Positions 44,122-52,912 of a stretch of 64,000 nt of DNA are shown here, in pieces. The stretch's first letter is position 1, and each line of letters starts with the position of its first letter. The notes beneath the pieces are model-generated. The model made no database searches and was not told where the DNA came from. It saw only the letters and a list, made by a program, of their open reading frames with translations. The position numbers and the translations under genes were made by a program. The stretch spans positions 301,901 to 365,900 of the forward strand of contig NZ_AUFV01000007.1 in NCBI RefSeq assembly GCF_000426685.1. The letters run 5' to 3'. The stretch comes from Solimonas flava DSM 18980 (GTDB taxonomy: Bacteria > Pseudomonadota > Gammaproteobacteria > Nevskiales > Nevskiaceae).

Positions 44122-45978
44122 ATGAGCGCTTCCGTTCCGGCCCTGCCGGCGCTGGCCGCCGCCGAAGTCGACACCGCCGCCGCGCGCCTCGCAGCGCTGC
44201 GCGCGGCGATGGCGCGCCACAAGCTTGCCGCCTACGTGGTGCCGCACGACGACGAATACCGCAACGAATACCTGCCGCCGGCGCACGAGCGCCTGGCCTT
44301 CATCAGCGGCTTCACCGGCTCGGCCGGCGTCGCCGCGATCCTGCGTACGCAAGCGGCGCTGTTCGTCGACGGCCGCTACACGCTGCAGGCGCGGCATCAG
44401 GTCGATGCCGGCGCGTTCGAGCTCCTGCCGCTCGACGACGAGGCGGCGGCGCGCTACGTCGGCGAGCGGCTCGCCAGGGGCGAACGCATCGGCTTCGATC
44501 CGCGCCTGCACAGCGCGCGCGGCATGGCGGCGCTGCGTGCTGCTGCGTACCGCGCCGGCGGCGAGCTGGTGGCCGTCGACGAGAACCTCGTCGACACGGT
44601 CTGGGGCGCGGCGCGGCCGCCGCGCCGGCGCCATCCGGTCGAGCCGCAGCCGCCGGCGTTCTCCGGCGAGACCTCGGCCGCCAAGCGCGCGCGCCTCGCC
44701 GCGCAGCTGGCGGCCGGCGGGCTCGACGCGCTGCTGGTCGCCGCGCCGGCGTCGCTGGCCTGGCTGTTCAACGTGCGCGGCCGCGATGTGCCGCATACGC
44801 CGCTGGCGCTCGGCCGCGCGATCCTGCATCGCGACGGCCGCGCCGAGCTGTTCGTCGATGCCGCCGCGTGCGATCCGGCGCTGCGCGCCTGGCTCGGTGA
44901 CGAAGTCAGCGTGCGCGAGGAAACGGCGCTCGCGAGCGCGCTGGCGGCGCTGTCCGGGCGCCGCGTGCTGGTCGACGGCGATCAGGCCTCGGCCTGGCTG
45001 GTCGACGCGCTGCGCGCGGCGCGCGCCGACATCGAGTTCGGCAGCGATCCGTGCGTGCTGCCGCGCGCCTGCAAGAACGCGGTCGAGATCGACGGCGCGC
45101 GTCGCGCGCATGAGCGCGACGGCCTGGCGCTGAGCCGCTTCCTGCACTGGTTCGACGGCGCGCTGCAGACGCGCGCGCCGGCCGCATGGCCGGACGAGCT
45201 GGAAATCGCCGCGCGCCTGCAGGCGTTCCGCGCCGCGAGCGGTCTGTGGCTCGATCATTCGTTCCCGACCATCGCCGCCGCCGGCGCCAACGCGGCGATC
45301 GTCCACTACCGGCCGCAGGCGCAGACCAATCGGCGCGTGCAGCCGGGCGAGTTCCTGCTGCTCGATTCGGGCGCGCAGTACCGCGACGGCACCACCGACG
45401 TCACGCGCACGATCGCCTGCGGCACGCCCGACGCGCGCATGCGGCGCCGCTACACGCTGGTGCTCAAGGGCCACATCGCGCTGGCGCGCGCCCGCTTCCC
45501 GGCCGGCACGCCGGGTTTCGCGCTCGACGCGCTGGCGCGCGCCGCGCTGTGGGCCGACGGCCTCGACTACGACCACGGCACCGGCCACGGCGTCGGCTCG
45601 TACCTGTCGGTGCACGAAGGCCCGCAGCGCATCGCCAAGGTCGGCAGCCTGGCGCCGCTGCGCGCCGGCATGATCGTCTCGAACGAGCCCGGCTATTACA
45701 GCGACGGCGGCGACGGCGGCCGCGCCTACGGCATTCGCATCGAGAACCTGGTGCTGGTCGGCGAGGCCTGCGCGGTCGACGGCGGCGAGCGGCCGATGCA
45801 CGGCTTCGAGACGCTGACGCTGGCGCCGATCGACCGCCGCTGCATCGATGCGGCGCTGCTCGAAGCGGGCGAGCGCGCCTGGCTCGACGACTATCATGCG
45901 CGCGTGCGGCGCGCCTTCGCGGCCGACGCCGACGGCGATTTCGGCCGCTGGCTGGAGGCCGCCTGCGCGCCGCTGTGA
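44122..45978 (+). CDS. Xaa-Pro aminopeptidase (M24B, three-domain type)
   Basis: A 618-residue aminopeptidase P that removes N-terminal residues preceding proline. Two creatinase-like N-terminal domains (YVVPHDDEYRNEYLPPAHERLAFISGFTGSAG; VAAPASLAWLFNVRGRDVP) are followed by the pita-bread catalytic domain. Di-metal ligands: two aspartates in LLLDSGAQYRDGTTDVTRT, histidine in GTGHGVGSYL, glutamates in NEPGYYSDGG and RIENLVLV. No signal peptide, so it is cytoplasmic, acting on imported peptides. It fits the proline theme set by putA and the DPP-IV enzyme that follows after 46 bp. GGAG precedes the ATG. Confidence 0.93.
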   Translation: MSASVPALPALAAAEVDTAAARLAALRAAMARHKLAAYVVPHDDEYRNEYLPPAHERLAFISGFTGSAGVAAILRTQAALFVDGRYTLQARHQVDAGAFELLPLDDEAAARYVGERLARGERIGFDPRLHSARGMAALRAAAYRAGGELVAVDENLVDTVWGAARPPRRRHPVEPQPPAFSGETSAAKRARLAAQLAAGGLDALLVAAPASLAWLFNVRGRDVPHTPLALGRAILHRDGRAELFVDAAACDPALRAWLGDEVSVREETALASALAALSGRRVLVDGDQASAWLVDALRAARADIEFGSDPCVLPRACKNAVEIDGARRAHERDGLALSRFLHWFDGALQTRAPAAWPDELEIAARLQAFRAASGLWLDHSFPTIAAAGANAAIVHYRPQAQTNRRVQPGEFLLLDSGAQYRDGTTDVTRTIACGTPDARMRRRYTLVLKGHIALARARFPAGTPGFALDALARAALWADGLDYDHGTGHGVGSYLSVHEGPQRIAKVGSLAPLRAGMIVSNEPGYYSDGGDGGRAYGIRIENLVLVGEACAVDGGERPMHGFETLTLAPIDRRCIDAALLEAGERAWLDDYHARVRRAFAADADGDFGRWLEAACAPL

Positions 45979-46024
45979 ATCGCGCCGCGGCGCGGACCTT
46001 AAAGAATCAGGAAGCGGAGCGGGA

Positions 46025-48325
46025 ATGAAGTCTCGAATCCATGCGCGGCGCGGCCGCATCGGTCTGGCGCTGCTCGGCGCCCTGGCGCTGCTGTGCGGCG
46101 GCGCGGCGCGTGCCGAGTCGCTGACGCCGGAGCGTCTGTTCGCCGATCCCGACCTCAACGGTGCGAGCGCGCGCGGCGTGCAGCTGTCGCCGGACGGACG
46201 TGTCGTCGCTTACCTGAAGGCCAAGGATGACAACCAGAACGTGCTCGATCTGTGGGCGGTGAACGTCCGCGGCGGTCAGCCGTACCGTCTGGTCGACGCC
46301 GATGCGCTCGGCTCGCCCGACAAGCTGTTGTCCGAGGCCGAGAAGGCGCGCCGCGAGCGCCAGCGCGTCAGCCAGCGCGGCGTCGTCGACTATCGCTGGA
46401 GCGACGACGGCCGCTCGCTGCTGGTGCCGGTCGACGGCGATCTGTTCCTCGTCGACCGCGCGACGCGCACGCCGCGCCGTCTGACCGCGACGGCGGCCGA
46501 CGAGATCGACGCCAAGCTCTCGCCGCGCGGCCGCTGGGTGTCGTTCGTGCGCGAGCAGAATCTCTATGTGATGCCGGCCGCCGGCGGCGAGGCGCGGGCG
46601 CTGACCAACGACGGCGGCGGCACGCTGTCGTGGGGCGTCGCCGAGTTCATCGCCCAGGAGGAGATGGACCGCAGCAGCGGCTACTGGTGGTCGCCGGACG
46701 AACGCCGCATCGCGCTGGCGCGCGTCGACGAGTCCGGCGTCGATCTGATCGATCGCCTCGACCTCGGGCCGCAGGGCACGACGATCGTGCAGCAGCGCTA
46801 TCCGCGCGCCGGCCGGCCGAACGCGCGCGTCGAGCTTTACGTCGCCGATGTCGGCGACGGCCGGCGCACGGCGATCGACCTGCAGGCCGGGCTCGCGCCG
46901 GACGCCGAGCGCTATCTGGCGCGCGTCGCCTGGTCGCGCGACGGCCGCACGCTGTACGCGCAGCGCCAGACGCGCGACCAGCGCCGCCTCGACCTGCTCG
47001 CCTGCGCGCCGGACAGCGGCGCCTGCCGCGTGCTGCTGACCGAGACCTCGCCGCACTGGGTCGAGCTGAACGACGATTTCCGGCCGCTCGCCGACGGTCG
47101 CTTCCTGTGGTCCTCGGAGCGCTCCGGCTACCGCCATCTGTACCTGTACCGCGGCGACGGCACGCAGGAGCGCCAGATCACCGACGGCGACTGGCCGGTG
47201 AGCGCGCTGCTCGGCGTCGACGAGCGAGGCCAGCAGGCGTTCTTCCTGGCATCGAAGGACACGCCGCTGGAGCGGCAGGTCTGGCGCGTGTCGTACGCGC
47301 GCGGCGGCGCGCCGCAGGCGCTGACGCATGGCGCCGGCACCTGGAGCGCGAGCTTCGCCGGCGACGGCCGCAGTTTCGTCGGCACGTATTCCGATCCGGC
47401 GACGCCGCCGCGCACGGCGCTGTACGACGCCTTCGGCCGGCGTCTGCGCTGGATCGAGGAAAACCGTCTCGACGACGCGCATCCGTACGCGCCGTATCGC
47501 GATGCGCATCGCGTGCCGCAGTACGGCACGCTCGCCGCCGACGACGGCACGCCGCTGTACTACGCGCTGTCGACGCCGCCCGGTTTCGATCCGCGGCGTC
47601 GCTATCCGGCGATCGTGCTGGTCTACGGCGGGCCGCACGTGCAGAAGGTCAGGAAGGAATGGGGGCCGCTCGCCGACCAGCTCCTGCTGGCCGCCGGCTA
47701 CGTGGTCTTCAAGCTCGACAACCGCGGCTCGGACAACCGCTCGGTCGCTTTCAAGACGGCGATCGACCGGCATCTGGGCACGGTCGAGGTGCGCGACCAG
47801 ATGGTCGGCGTGCAGTACCTGAAATCGCTGCCCTACATCGCCGCCGACCGCATCGGCTACCAGGGCTGGAGCTACGGCGGCTTCATGACGCTGCGCATGC
47901 TGACCGAAGCCGGTGCCGGCATCCGCGCCGGTGCCGCCGGCGGTCCGCCGACCGACTTCTCGCTCTACGACACGCATTACACCGAGCGCTACATGGGCAC
48001 GCCGGCCGACAACCCGGACGGCTATCGCGGCACCGACATCCTGCCGCGCCTGCCGGCGCTGTCGGGCCGTCTGCTGCTGGTGCACGGCATGGCCGACGAC
48101 AACGTGCTGTTCGCCAATTCGACGCGCCTGATGGAGGCGCTGCAGCAGCGCGGCACGCCGTTCGAGCTGATGACCTATCCGGGTCAGCGCCACGGCATCC
48201 GCGGCAACGCCAAGCAGCTGCACCTGTGGCGCACCTACCTCGACTTCTTCGCGCGGGCGCTGGCGCCGCGCGCCGGCGAGGCGCCGCCGCCGGCTGCGGA
48301 GGCGGGCGCCGCGCCGCCACCGTGA
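46025..48325 (+). CDS. exported S9 dipeptidyl peptidase IV-type serine peptidase
   Basis: A 766-residue secreted prolyl-type dipeptidyl peptidase. Signal peptide GLALLGALALLCGGAARAES. The N-terminal DPP-IV beta-propeller has VAEFIAQEEMDRSSGYWWSPD with the double-glutamate substrate-clamping motif (EE). The alpha/beta-hydrolase domain has the nucleophile S616 in GWSYGGFM, aspartate in HGMADDNVLF and histidine in GQRHGIRG. It cleaves X-Pro or X-Ala dipeptides from peptide N-termini in the periplasm. It closes the putative proline-peptide operon; the C-terminal tail is Ala/Pro-rich. Terminates 10 bp before the SoxR-type promoter. Confidence 0.92.
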   Translation: MKSRIHARRGRIGLALLGALALLCGGAARAESLTPERLFADPDLNGASARGVQLSPDGRVVAYLKAKDDNQNVLDLWAVNVRGGQPYRLVDADALGSPDKLLSEAEKARRERQRVSQRGVVDYRWSDDGRSLLVPVDGDLFLVDRATRTPRRLTATAADEIDAKLSPRGRWVSFVREQNLYVMPAAGGEARALTNDGGGTLSWGVAEFIAQEEMDRSSGYWWSPDERRIALARVDESGVDLIDRLDLGPQGTTIVQQRYPRAGRPNARVELYVADVGDGRRTAIDLQAGLAPDAERYLARVAWSRDGRTLYAQRQTRDQRRLDLLACAPDSGACRVLLTETSPHWVELNDDFRPLADGRFLWSSERSGYRHLYLYRGDGTQERQITDGDWPVSALLGVDERGQQAFFLASKDTPLERQVWRVSYARGGAPQALTHGAGTWSASFAGDGRSFVGTYSDPATPPRTALYDAFGRRLRWIEENRLDDAHPYAPYRDAHRVPQYGTLAADDGTPLYYALSTPPGFDPRRRYPAIVLVYGGPHVQKVRKEWGPLADQLLLAAGYVVFKLDNRGSDNRSVAFKTAIDRHLGTVEVRDQMVGVQYLKSLPYIAADRIGYQGWSYGGFMTLRMLTEAGAGIRAGAAGGPPTDFSLYDTHYTERYMGTPADNPDGYRGTDILPRLPALSGRLLLVHGMADDNVLFANSTRLMEALQQRGTPFELMTYPGQRHGIRGNAKQLHLWRTYLDFFARALAPRAGEAPPPAAEAGAAPPP

Positions 48326-48331
48326 CGGGGC

Positions 48332-48362
48332 TTGACCTCAAGTTTGCTTGAGGTCCTAGGCT
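48332..48362 (+). promoter_or_regulatory. SoxR-box promoter of the monooxygenase gene
   Basis: TTGACC (-35, 48332-48337) and TAGGCT (-10, 48357-48362) are 19 bp apart, the long spacer typical of MerR-family-activated promoters. The spacer carries the dyad CCTCAAGTTTGCTTGAGG (48336-48353), which matches the SoxR operator CCTCAAGTTnnCTTGAGG at all but one position. It lies 35 bp before the ATG of the antibiotic-biosynthesis-monooxygenase gene. Redox-active compounds would be expected to switch it on. Confidence 0.85.
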
Positions 48363-48396
48363 GCGCGCTCCTTTTGCGAGACGCAGGAGCCGATTC

Positions 48397-48747
48397 ATGG
48401 AAACGCCATCGCCGGAACTGGAATCGCCGGAGCTGGAGACGCCGGCGCCGTTCATCGTCGTCAACACCTTCACGCTCAAGCGCGGCCAGCTCGACGCCTT
48501 CATCGCGGCGCAGCGCGACGGGCTGCTGGCGATGCGCGGGCGCATCGACGGCCTGCTCGGCAGCCGCCTGCATCGCGCGCTGGAGCGCGATCAGGCCTTG
48601 CTGGTCTCGGTGTTCGCGTCGCGCGCGGCTTTCGAGCGCTTTCGCGACGGGGAACTGTTCGCCGCGCACCGCGCGCGCCTGGCGCCGTTCATCGAACGCA
48701 CCGAGCCGGTGTTCTACGCGCCGGCCTATGCGGCCGGTTCGGTCTGA
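48397..48747 (+). CDS. antibiotic biosynthesis monooxygenase-domain protein (predicted SoxR target)
   Basis: A 116-residue protein: an acidic/proline N-terminal tail of about 18 residues, then a ferredoxin-fold ABM domain (PFIVVNTFTLKRGQLDAFIAAQ, GRIDGLLGSRLHRALERDQALLVSVFASRAAFERF). ABM proteins oxidise quinones or act as small cofactor-free monooxygenases. AGGAG lies seven bases before ATG. The SoxR-box promoter directly upstream suggests a role against redox-cycling compounds; SoxR-controlled ABM-type monooxygenases are known in Pseudomonas and Streptomyces. Its 3' end overlaps the convergent RDD gene by 22 bp. No soxR gene is in the window. Confidence 0.83.
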   Translation: METPSPELESPELETPAPFIVVNTFTLKRGQLDAFIAAQRDGLLAMRGRIDGLLGSRLHRALERDQALLVSVFASRAAFERFRDGELFAAHRARLAPFIERTEPVFYAPAYAAGSV

Positions 48748-49220
48748 ACGGGCGCCGGCGTCTTCAGCTTGCGGATGACGATGGTCTCGGCGATGCGGTC
48801 GTGCACCGTCTGGCGGTTGTGGTGAATGAAGTACTGCCAGAAGCCGAAGCCGGCTTCGAGCATCGACGCCGCGTAGCCGAGGGCGCGTTCGATGCAGTGC
48901 CACAGCGACAGATGCTCGTGGCTGATCGAGATGACCTGGATGCCGAGCAGTTTCTTGCCCGGCGTCTGGCCGTGGCCCCAGTACGTCGTCAGGCCGAAGT
49001 AGGCGACGATGAAGATCAGGCCGCTGATGCTGCTGAACGGGCTGAAGCTGCCCTGGCCGTCGCCGATCCAGACTCTCCACAGCAGAGCGACGCTGGCGAT
49101 GATGGTGAAGTCGATCAGCCAGGCCCATGCGCGGCGGCTGAAGCTCGCGAGCGGCGTGCCTTCCAGGCTGCGCGTGCGGTCGAGGGTGTGGGTGACGAAG
49201 GCGTTCGGGCGTTCGGACAT
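48726..49220 (-). CDS. RDD-family membrane protein
   Basis: A 164-residue inner-membrane protein with an RDD domain: FSRRAWAWLIDFTIIASVALLWRVW (Arg/Asp of the motif in helix 1), GLIFIVAYFGLTTYWGHGQTPGKKLLGIQVI (helix 2 and the GQTPGKxxxGIxV signature), then a third hydrophobic stretch near LWHCIERALGYAASM and the DRIAETIVI tail. RDD proteins are poorly characterised; some are linked to ion or osmolyte transport. The start at MSERPNAFVTHTL is chosen by domain position. Convergent with the ABM gene. Confidence 0.8.
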   Translation of the reverse strand: MSERPNAFVTHTLDRTRSLEGTPLASFSRRAWAWLIDFTIIASVALLWRVWIGDGQGSFSPFSSISGLIFIVAYFGLTTYWGHGQTPGKKLLGIQVISISHEHLSLWHCIERALGYAASMLEAGFGFWQYFIHHNRQTVHDRIAETIVIRKLKTPAPVQTEPAA

Positions 49221-49586
49221 GGGTGGGGCTTGCAGGTGAGCGAGGCGCCGAGAGCCTAGCCGGTCGCCGCCCCGCGCGTCACCGGGGCATCCCTCACTGG
49301 CGCCGCGCCGGCGCTGCCGCCGGGCGTCGCCCGGCGCGAGCGTCGCGCCGCGCGCCGTGCAACGGAACGCCGTCGGGGAAGCCCTGACGATGCCTGTCGG
49401 ATGCCGTCCACGACCCCCGCCGGATGCTGGCGCCGCGTCGGAATTGCCCGCTGCAACAGCAACTTGCGGGCCGCTGCCGGCGTCGCGCTGGCGGCAAATG
49501 TCAAGCGCCGCGCAACGCCGAAACGTCACATTGCCGCCATCGTGTGGGGCTCCTGCGTAGGCCTCGCCGGGAACGGGAGAATCTTG
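49221..49586. other. 366-bp intergenic region upstream of the DUF1329 operon
   Basis: No gene supported. It contains the divergent start region for the RDD gene and, at 49498-49544, a sequence element that recurs upstream of the ceramidase gene. Confidence 0.5.
49498..49544 (+). promoter_or_regulatory. shared upstream element, copy 1 (DUF1329 operon)
   Basis: ATGTCAAG, 19 bases, then GTCACATTGCCG followed by CCATCGTG, ending 42 bp before the DUF1329 start codon. The same blocks with identical spacing occur at 57678-57724 before the ceramidase gene, while the 19-base spacer is not conserved. This is expected for a protein-binding site or paired promoter boxes. Confidence 0.5.
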
Positions 49587-50924
49587 ATGAAATCGTTGAG
49601 CTTGATGATGGCGGCGGCGCTGTTGGCGCCGGCGGTGGCAATGGCGGCGGGCGATCTGACGCCGGTGGGCGCGGAAAAGGGCGCGAATGCCGACGGTAGC
49701 ATTCCGGCCTGGACGGGCGGCGACCTGAAGCCGCCGGCCGGCTGGAAGCCGCTGACGCCGCGGCCCGATCCGTATGCGAGCGAGAAGCCGCTGTTCTCGA
49801 TCAGCAAGGCCAATCTGGCGCAGTACAAGGCCAACCTCACGGCCGGCCAGATCGAGCTGCTGAACACGCTGCCGGGCTACCGCATCGACGTCTATCCGAC
49901 GCACCGCAGCTGCGGCTATCCGGACTTCGTCTACCAGAATTCGCAGGAAAACCTGAAGACCGCCAAGGTCGCCGCCAACGGCTACGAACTGGCCGCCGCC
50001 AAGCCGGCCGGCTTTCCGTTCCCGCAGCCGAAGACCGGCGTCGAAGCGCTGTGGAACTACAAGCTGCGCTGGATGGGCGAGGGCCGCACCGAGCCGAACT
50101 ACACGCTGCTGTCGCCGGGTCGCGGCGGTTCGGACTTCGTCAAGATCCGCATCGATTCGAGCATGCTGACGCCGTTCGGCAATCCGAAGGCCAAGTCGAT
50201 CACCGACGTCGGCGGCGTCGAGTTCAAGTTCATCCAGGAAGTGACCGAACCGGCGGCGCGCACCGGCGAGATCACGCTCGGCATCTACTACCTCGACAAG
50301 ATGAACGAGGGCTGGATCTACATGCCGGGCCAGCGCCGCGTGAAGCGTCTGTCGACCTATGCGTACGACGCGCCGCTGATGGGTCTGGAGAACACCTACT
50401 ACGTCGACCAGGCGTGGATGTACAACGGCATGCTCGACCGCTACGACTACAAGCTGGTCGGCAAGAAGGAAATGTACGTGCCGTACAACACCTTCGCGCT
50501 GCGCGACAGGAAGCGTTTCACGCAGCAGACGATGTTCGGCCCGCAGTATCCGAACCGCGACGCCTACCGCTACGAGAAGCACCGCGTCTGGGTCGTCGAG
50601 GCCACCGTCAAGCCGGGCCAGCGCCACGCCGCGCCGAAGCGCACGTTCTATCTGGACGAGGACAGCTGGGTCATCCTGCTCGCCGACCTGTACGACGCGC
50701 AGGGCAAGATCTCGCGCGTCGAGGAAGGCTCGATCCTGCCGGCCTGGGAACTGGGTGCCTGCATCAATCAGGAATTCTTCAGCTACGACCTGAACAGCGG
50801 CCGCTACTTCGGCGACGTCATGGTGTTTGGCGAGAAGGAAACCGACTGGCTGGCGGCGGCGCAGGGCCGCATCAAGCCGGACATGTTCACCGAGTCCTAC
50901 CTGCAGCGCGCCGGTTCGCGCTGA
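49587..50924 (+). CDS. exported DUF1329 family protein
   Basis: A 445-residue periplasmic or outer-membrane-associated DUF1329 protein, first of a cluster with DUF1302, RND and YCF48-like genes. Signal peptide LMMAAALLAPAVAMAAGD; family segments GAEKGANADGSIPAWTGGD, LGIYYLDKMNEGWIYMPGQRRVKRL, DRYDYKLVGKKEMYVPYN and RRYEKHRVWVVEAT-like YEKHRVWVVEATVKPGQRH. DUF1329 has an LolA/LolB-like fold in available models and the set of neighbours is conserved in many Proteobacteria, often near genes for hydrophobic substrates (established genomic association). Lipid or steroid-like cargo is therefore likely but not proven. Confidence 0.83.
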   Translation: MKSLSLMMAAALLAPAVAMAAGDLTPVGAEKGANADGSIPAWTGGDLKPPAGWKPLTPRPDPYASEKPLFSISKANLAQYKANLTAGQIELLNTLPGYRIDVYPTHRSCGYPDFVYQNSQENLKTAKVAANGYELAAAKPAGFPFPQPKTGVEALWNYKLRWMGEGRTEPNYTLLSPGRGGSDFVKIRIDSSMLTPFGNPKAKSITDVGGVEFKFIQEVTEPAARTGEITLGIYYLDKMNEGWIYMPGQRRVKRLSTYAYDAPLMGLENTYYVDQAWMYNGMLDRYDYKLVGKKEMYVPYNTFALRDRKRFTQQTMFGPQYPNRDAYRYEKHRVWVVEATVKPGQRHAAPKRTFYLDEDSWVILLADLYDAQGKISRVEEGSILPAWELGACINQEFFSYDLNSGRYFGDVMVFGEKETDWLAAAQGRIKPDMFTESYLQRAGSR

Positions 50925-50952
50925 TCGACGATCAACCTGGGGGCAGGGAGAT

Positions 50953-52875
50953 ATGAAGGCAAAGCAGATCCGCGGCATGACGGCGGGCGCGATGGGCGGA
51001 GCCGTGCGCTCCGCCGTCGCGGTCGCCGCCGCACTGAGCTTCGCGCCGCAGGCGCAGGCATTCCGCTTCGAGTACGGCGACTTCAAGGGCTCGTTCGACA
51101 GCGTGCTGTCGTACGGCCTGCAGGTCCGCACCGAATCGCCGGACTGCACGATCATCGCGCGCGACAGCGGCGGCTGCGCCAGCCTCACCGCGGACCTGCC
51201 GGAGGCCTCGGCTGACGTCTACCTGATCAACGCCGACGACGGCGACCAGAACTACAAGAAGGGCGACATCGTCTCGTCCGTGGTCAAGGGCCTGCACGAG
51301 TTCTTCATCAAGCAGCCGGACTGGGGCACGAGCATGCTCGTGCGCTATTCCGAGCTCTACGACTTCAAGATCGACGATACGCGCCGCACCGAGATCACCA
51401 AGGAAGGCAAGGACCTCGCGGTCCGCGATCACCGCTTCCTCGACGCCTGGGTCTCGCAGAATTTCACGATCTTCGACCGCAACGGCCGCATTCGCGTCGG
51501 CAATCAGGTGCTGACCTGGGGCGAGGGCATCTTCACGATCGGTGGCGTCAACACCATCAATGCCATCGACCTGCGCCGCATGCACACGCCCGGCACCCAG
51601 CTCAAGGAGCTGTATCGTCCGGCGCCGATGGTGTCGCTGTCGCTCGACGTGCTCGACGATCTGAGCATGGAAGCGTACTGGCAGTGGAAGTGGAATTCGT
51701 TCCAGCTCGACGCCGCCGGCACGTACTTCTCGTCGGCCGACGTCGCCGGCGAGGGCGCCGATCGCGCGCTGTATATCCCGACCTCGCAGGTCAACGCCGG
51801 CATCGCCGCGATTCCGGGCGGCACGCTGCTGCTCGGCCAGGCGCCGTACGGCACGCTCGGCGATCCGGGCGGTACCGGCCTGACGCGCGCGCAGCTGCAG
51901 AATCCGGATGTCGTCGTCGCACGGCTGGCCGATGCACTGAATCGCCCCGAGTGGCTGGTGCGCCTGGCGTACGGCGACCACGGTTCGGCGCTGCCGTACC
52001 AGGGTACTAAGGCCGGCAGCGACGACGGCCAGTGGGGCCTGTCGTTCCGCTACCGCCCGGAGTGGTTCGACGGTTCCTTCGGCTTCTACTACGTCGAGTT
52101 CAACGAGAAGGTTCCGTTCGTCTCGTACGTCGTCAACGACTCGCTGTCGAGCTACAACCCGGTGTCGGCCGGCTACCGCCTCGAATATCCCGACGATCGC
52201 CGCATGCTCGGCATGTCGGTGTCGACGACGCTCGGCGCCTGGGGCATCGGCGCCGAAGTCGCCTACCAGCCGAAGCAGGCGGTGATGATCGACACCTCGG
52301 TGCCGACCGGCAACATCGAAAACAGCGCGCCGTACGCCTGCGTCAACGGCGGCGGCGAAGCGGCCGGCAAGTACTGCAAGGGCTGGGTCGACGAGAAGAA
52401 GTGGCAGGCGACGATCAACGGCCTGCAGCTGATGTCGCCGGCCGACGGCATCGGCCGTTACATCCTCAAGGGCCTCGGCGCCTCGGAAGGCATGATCCTG
52501 CTCGAAGTGTCCGGCACCTACTACCCGGATCTGGAGCGCAAGGGCGGCATTCCGTGGTCGATGCCGTCGTACGGCCTGCCGGACAAGTTCTCGTGGGGCT
52601 ACACGCTGTCGACCAACGTCTCGTATCCAAACGTGTTCAATCTCGGCTGGACCTTCATGCCGCAGATCGATCTGGCGCAGGGCGTCAACGGCAACTCGCC
52701 GAACGCGCTGCCGTGGCTCTCGGACACGATCGCCGACACGCTGTCGTTCAACTTCATCCGCCGCGGCAACCAGCTCAGCACCTCGCTGGCGTACACGCAG
52801 TACCACGGCGGCGGCAACTACAACCTGATCCGCGACCGCGACTTCGCCTCGTTCGCCATCACCTACTCGTTCTGA
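50953..52875 (+). CDS. DUF1302 family outer-membrane barrel protein
   Basis: A 640-residue DUF1302 protein. Signal peptide AVAVAAALSFAPQAQAF, then FRFEYGDFKGSFDSVLSYGLQVR, QVLTWGEGIFTIGGVNTINAIDLRRMHTPG and a series of amphipathic strands ending in SFAITYSF with terminal phenylalanine, as in outer-membrane barrels. GGGAG precedes ATG. It is 28 bp after the DUF1329 gene. The family resembles FadL-like or porin-like barrels and is probably the outer-membrane partner of the RND protein encoded next. Confidence 0.83.
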   Translation: MKAKQIRGMTAGAMGGAVRSAVAVAAALSFAPQAQAFRFEYGDFKGSFDSVLSYGLQVRTESPDCTIIARDSGGCASLTADLPEASADVYLINADDGDQNYKKGDIVSSVVKGLHEFFIKQPDWGTSMLVRYSELYDFKIDDTRRTEITKEGKDLAVRDHRFLDAWVSQNFTIFDRNGRIRVGNQVLTWGEGIFTIGGVNTINAIDLRRMHTPGTQLKELYRPAPMVSLSLDVLDDLSMEAYWQWKWNSFQLDAAGTYFSSADVAGEGADRALYIPTSQVNAGIAAIPGGTLLLGQAPYGTLGDPGGTGLTRAQLQNPDVVVARLADALNRPEWLVRLAYGDHGSALPYQGTKAGSDDGQWGLSFRYRPEWFDGSFGFYYVEFNEKVPFVSYVVNDSLSSYNPVSAGYRLEYPDDRRMLGMSVSTTLGAWGIGAEVAYQPKQAVMIDTSVPTGNIENSAPYACVNGGGEAAGKYCKGWVDEKKWQATINGLQLMSPADGIGRYILKGLGASEGMILLEVSGTYYPDLERKGGIPWSMPSYGLPDKFSWGYTLSTNVSYPNVFNLGWTFMPQIDLAQGVNGNSPNALPWLSDTIADTLSFNFIRRGNQLSTSLAYTQYHGGGNYNLIRDRDFASFAITYSF

Positions 52876-52912
52876 TGTCGCTCCGCATGTTCGTTCACAC
52901 CGGCGGTACGCC

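Noticed and set aside
48336..48353. Reading the CCTCAAG/CTTGAGG dyad as a terminator of the DPP-IV gene
   Set aside because: No T-run follows and the dyad sits precisely in the spacer of a -35/-10 pair with 19-bp spacing, which fits a SoxR-type promoter much better.
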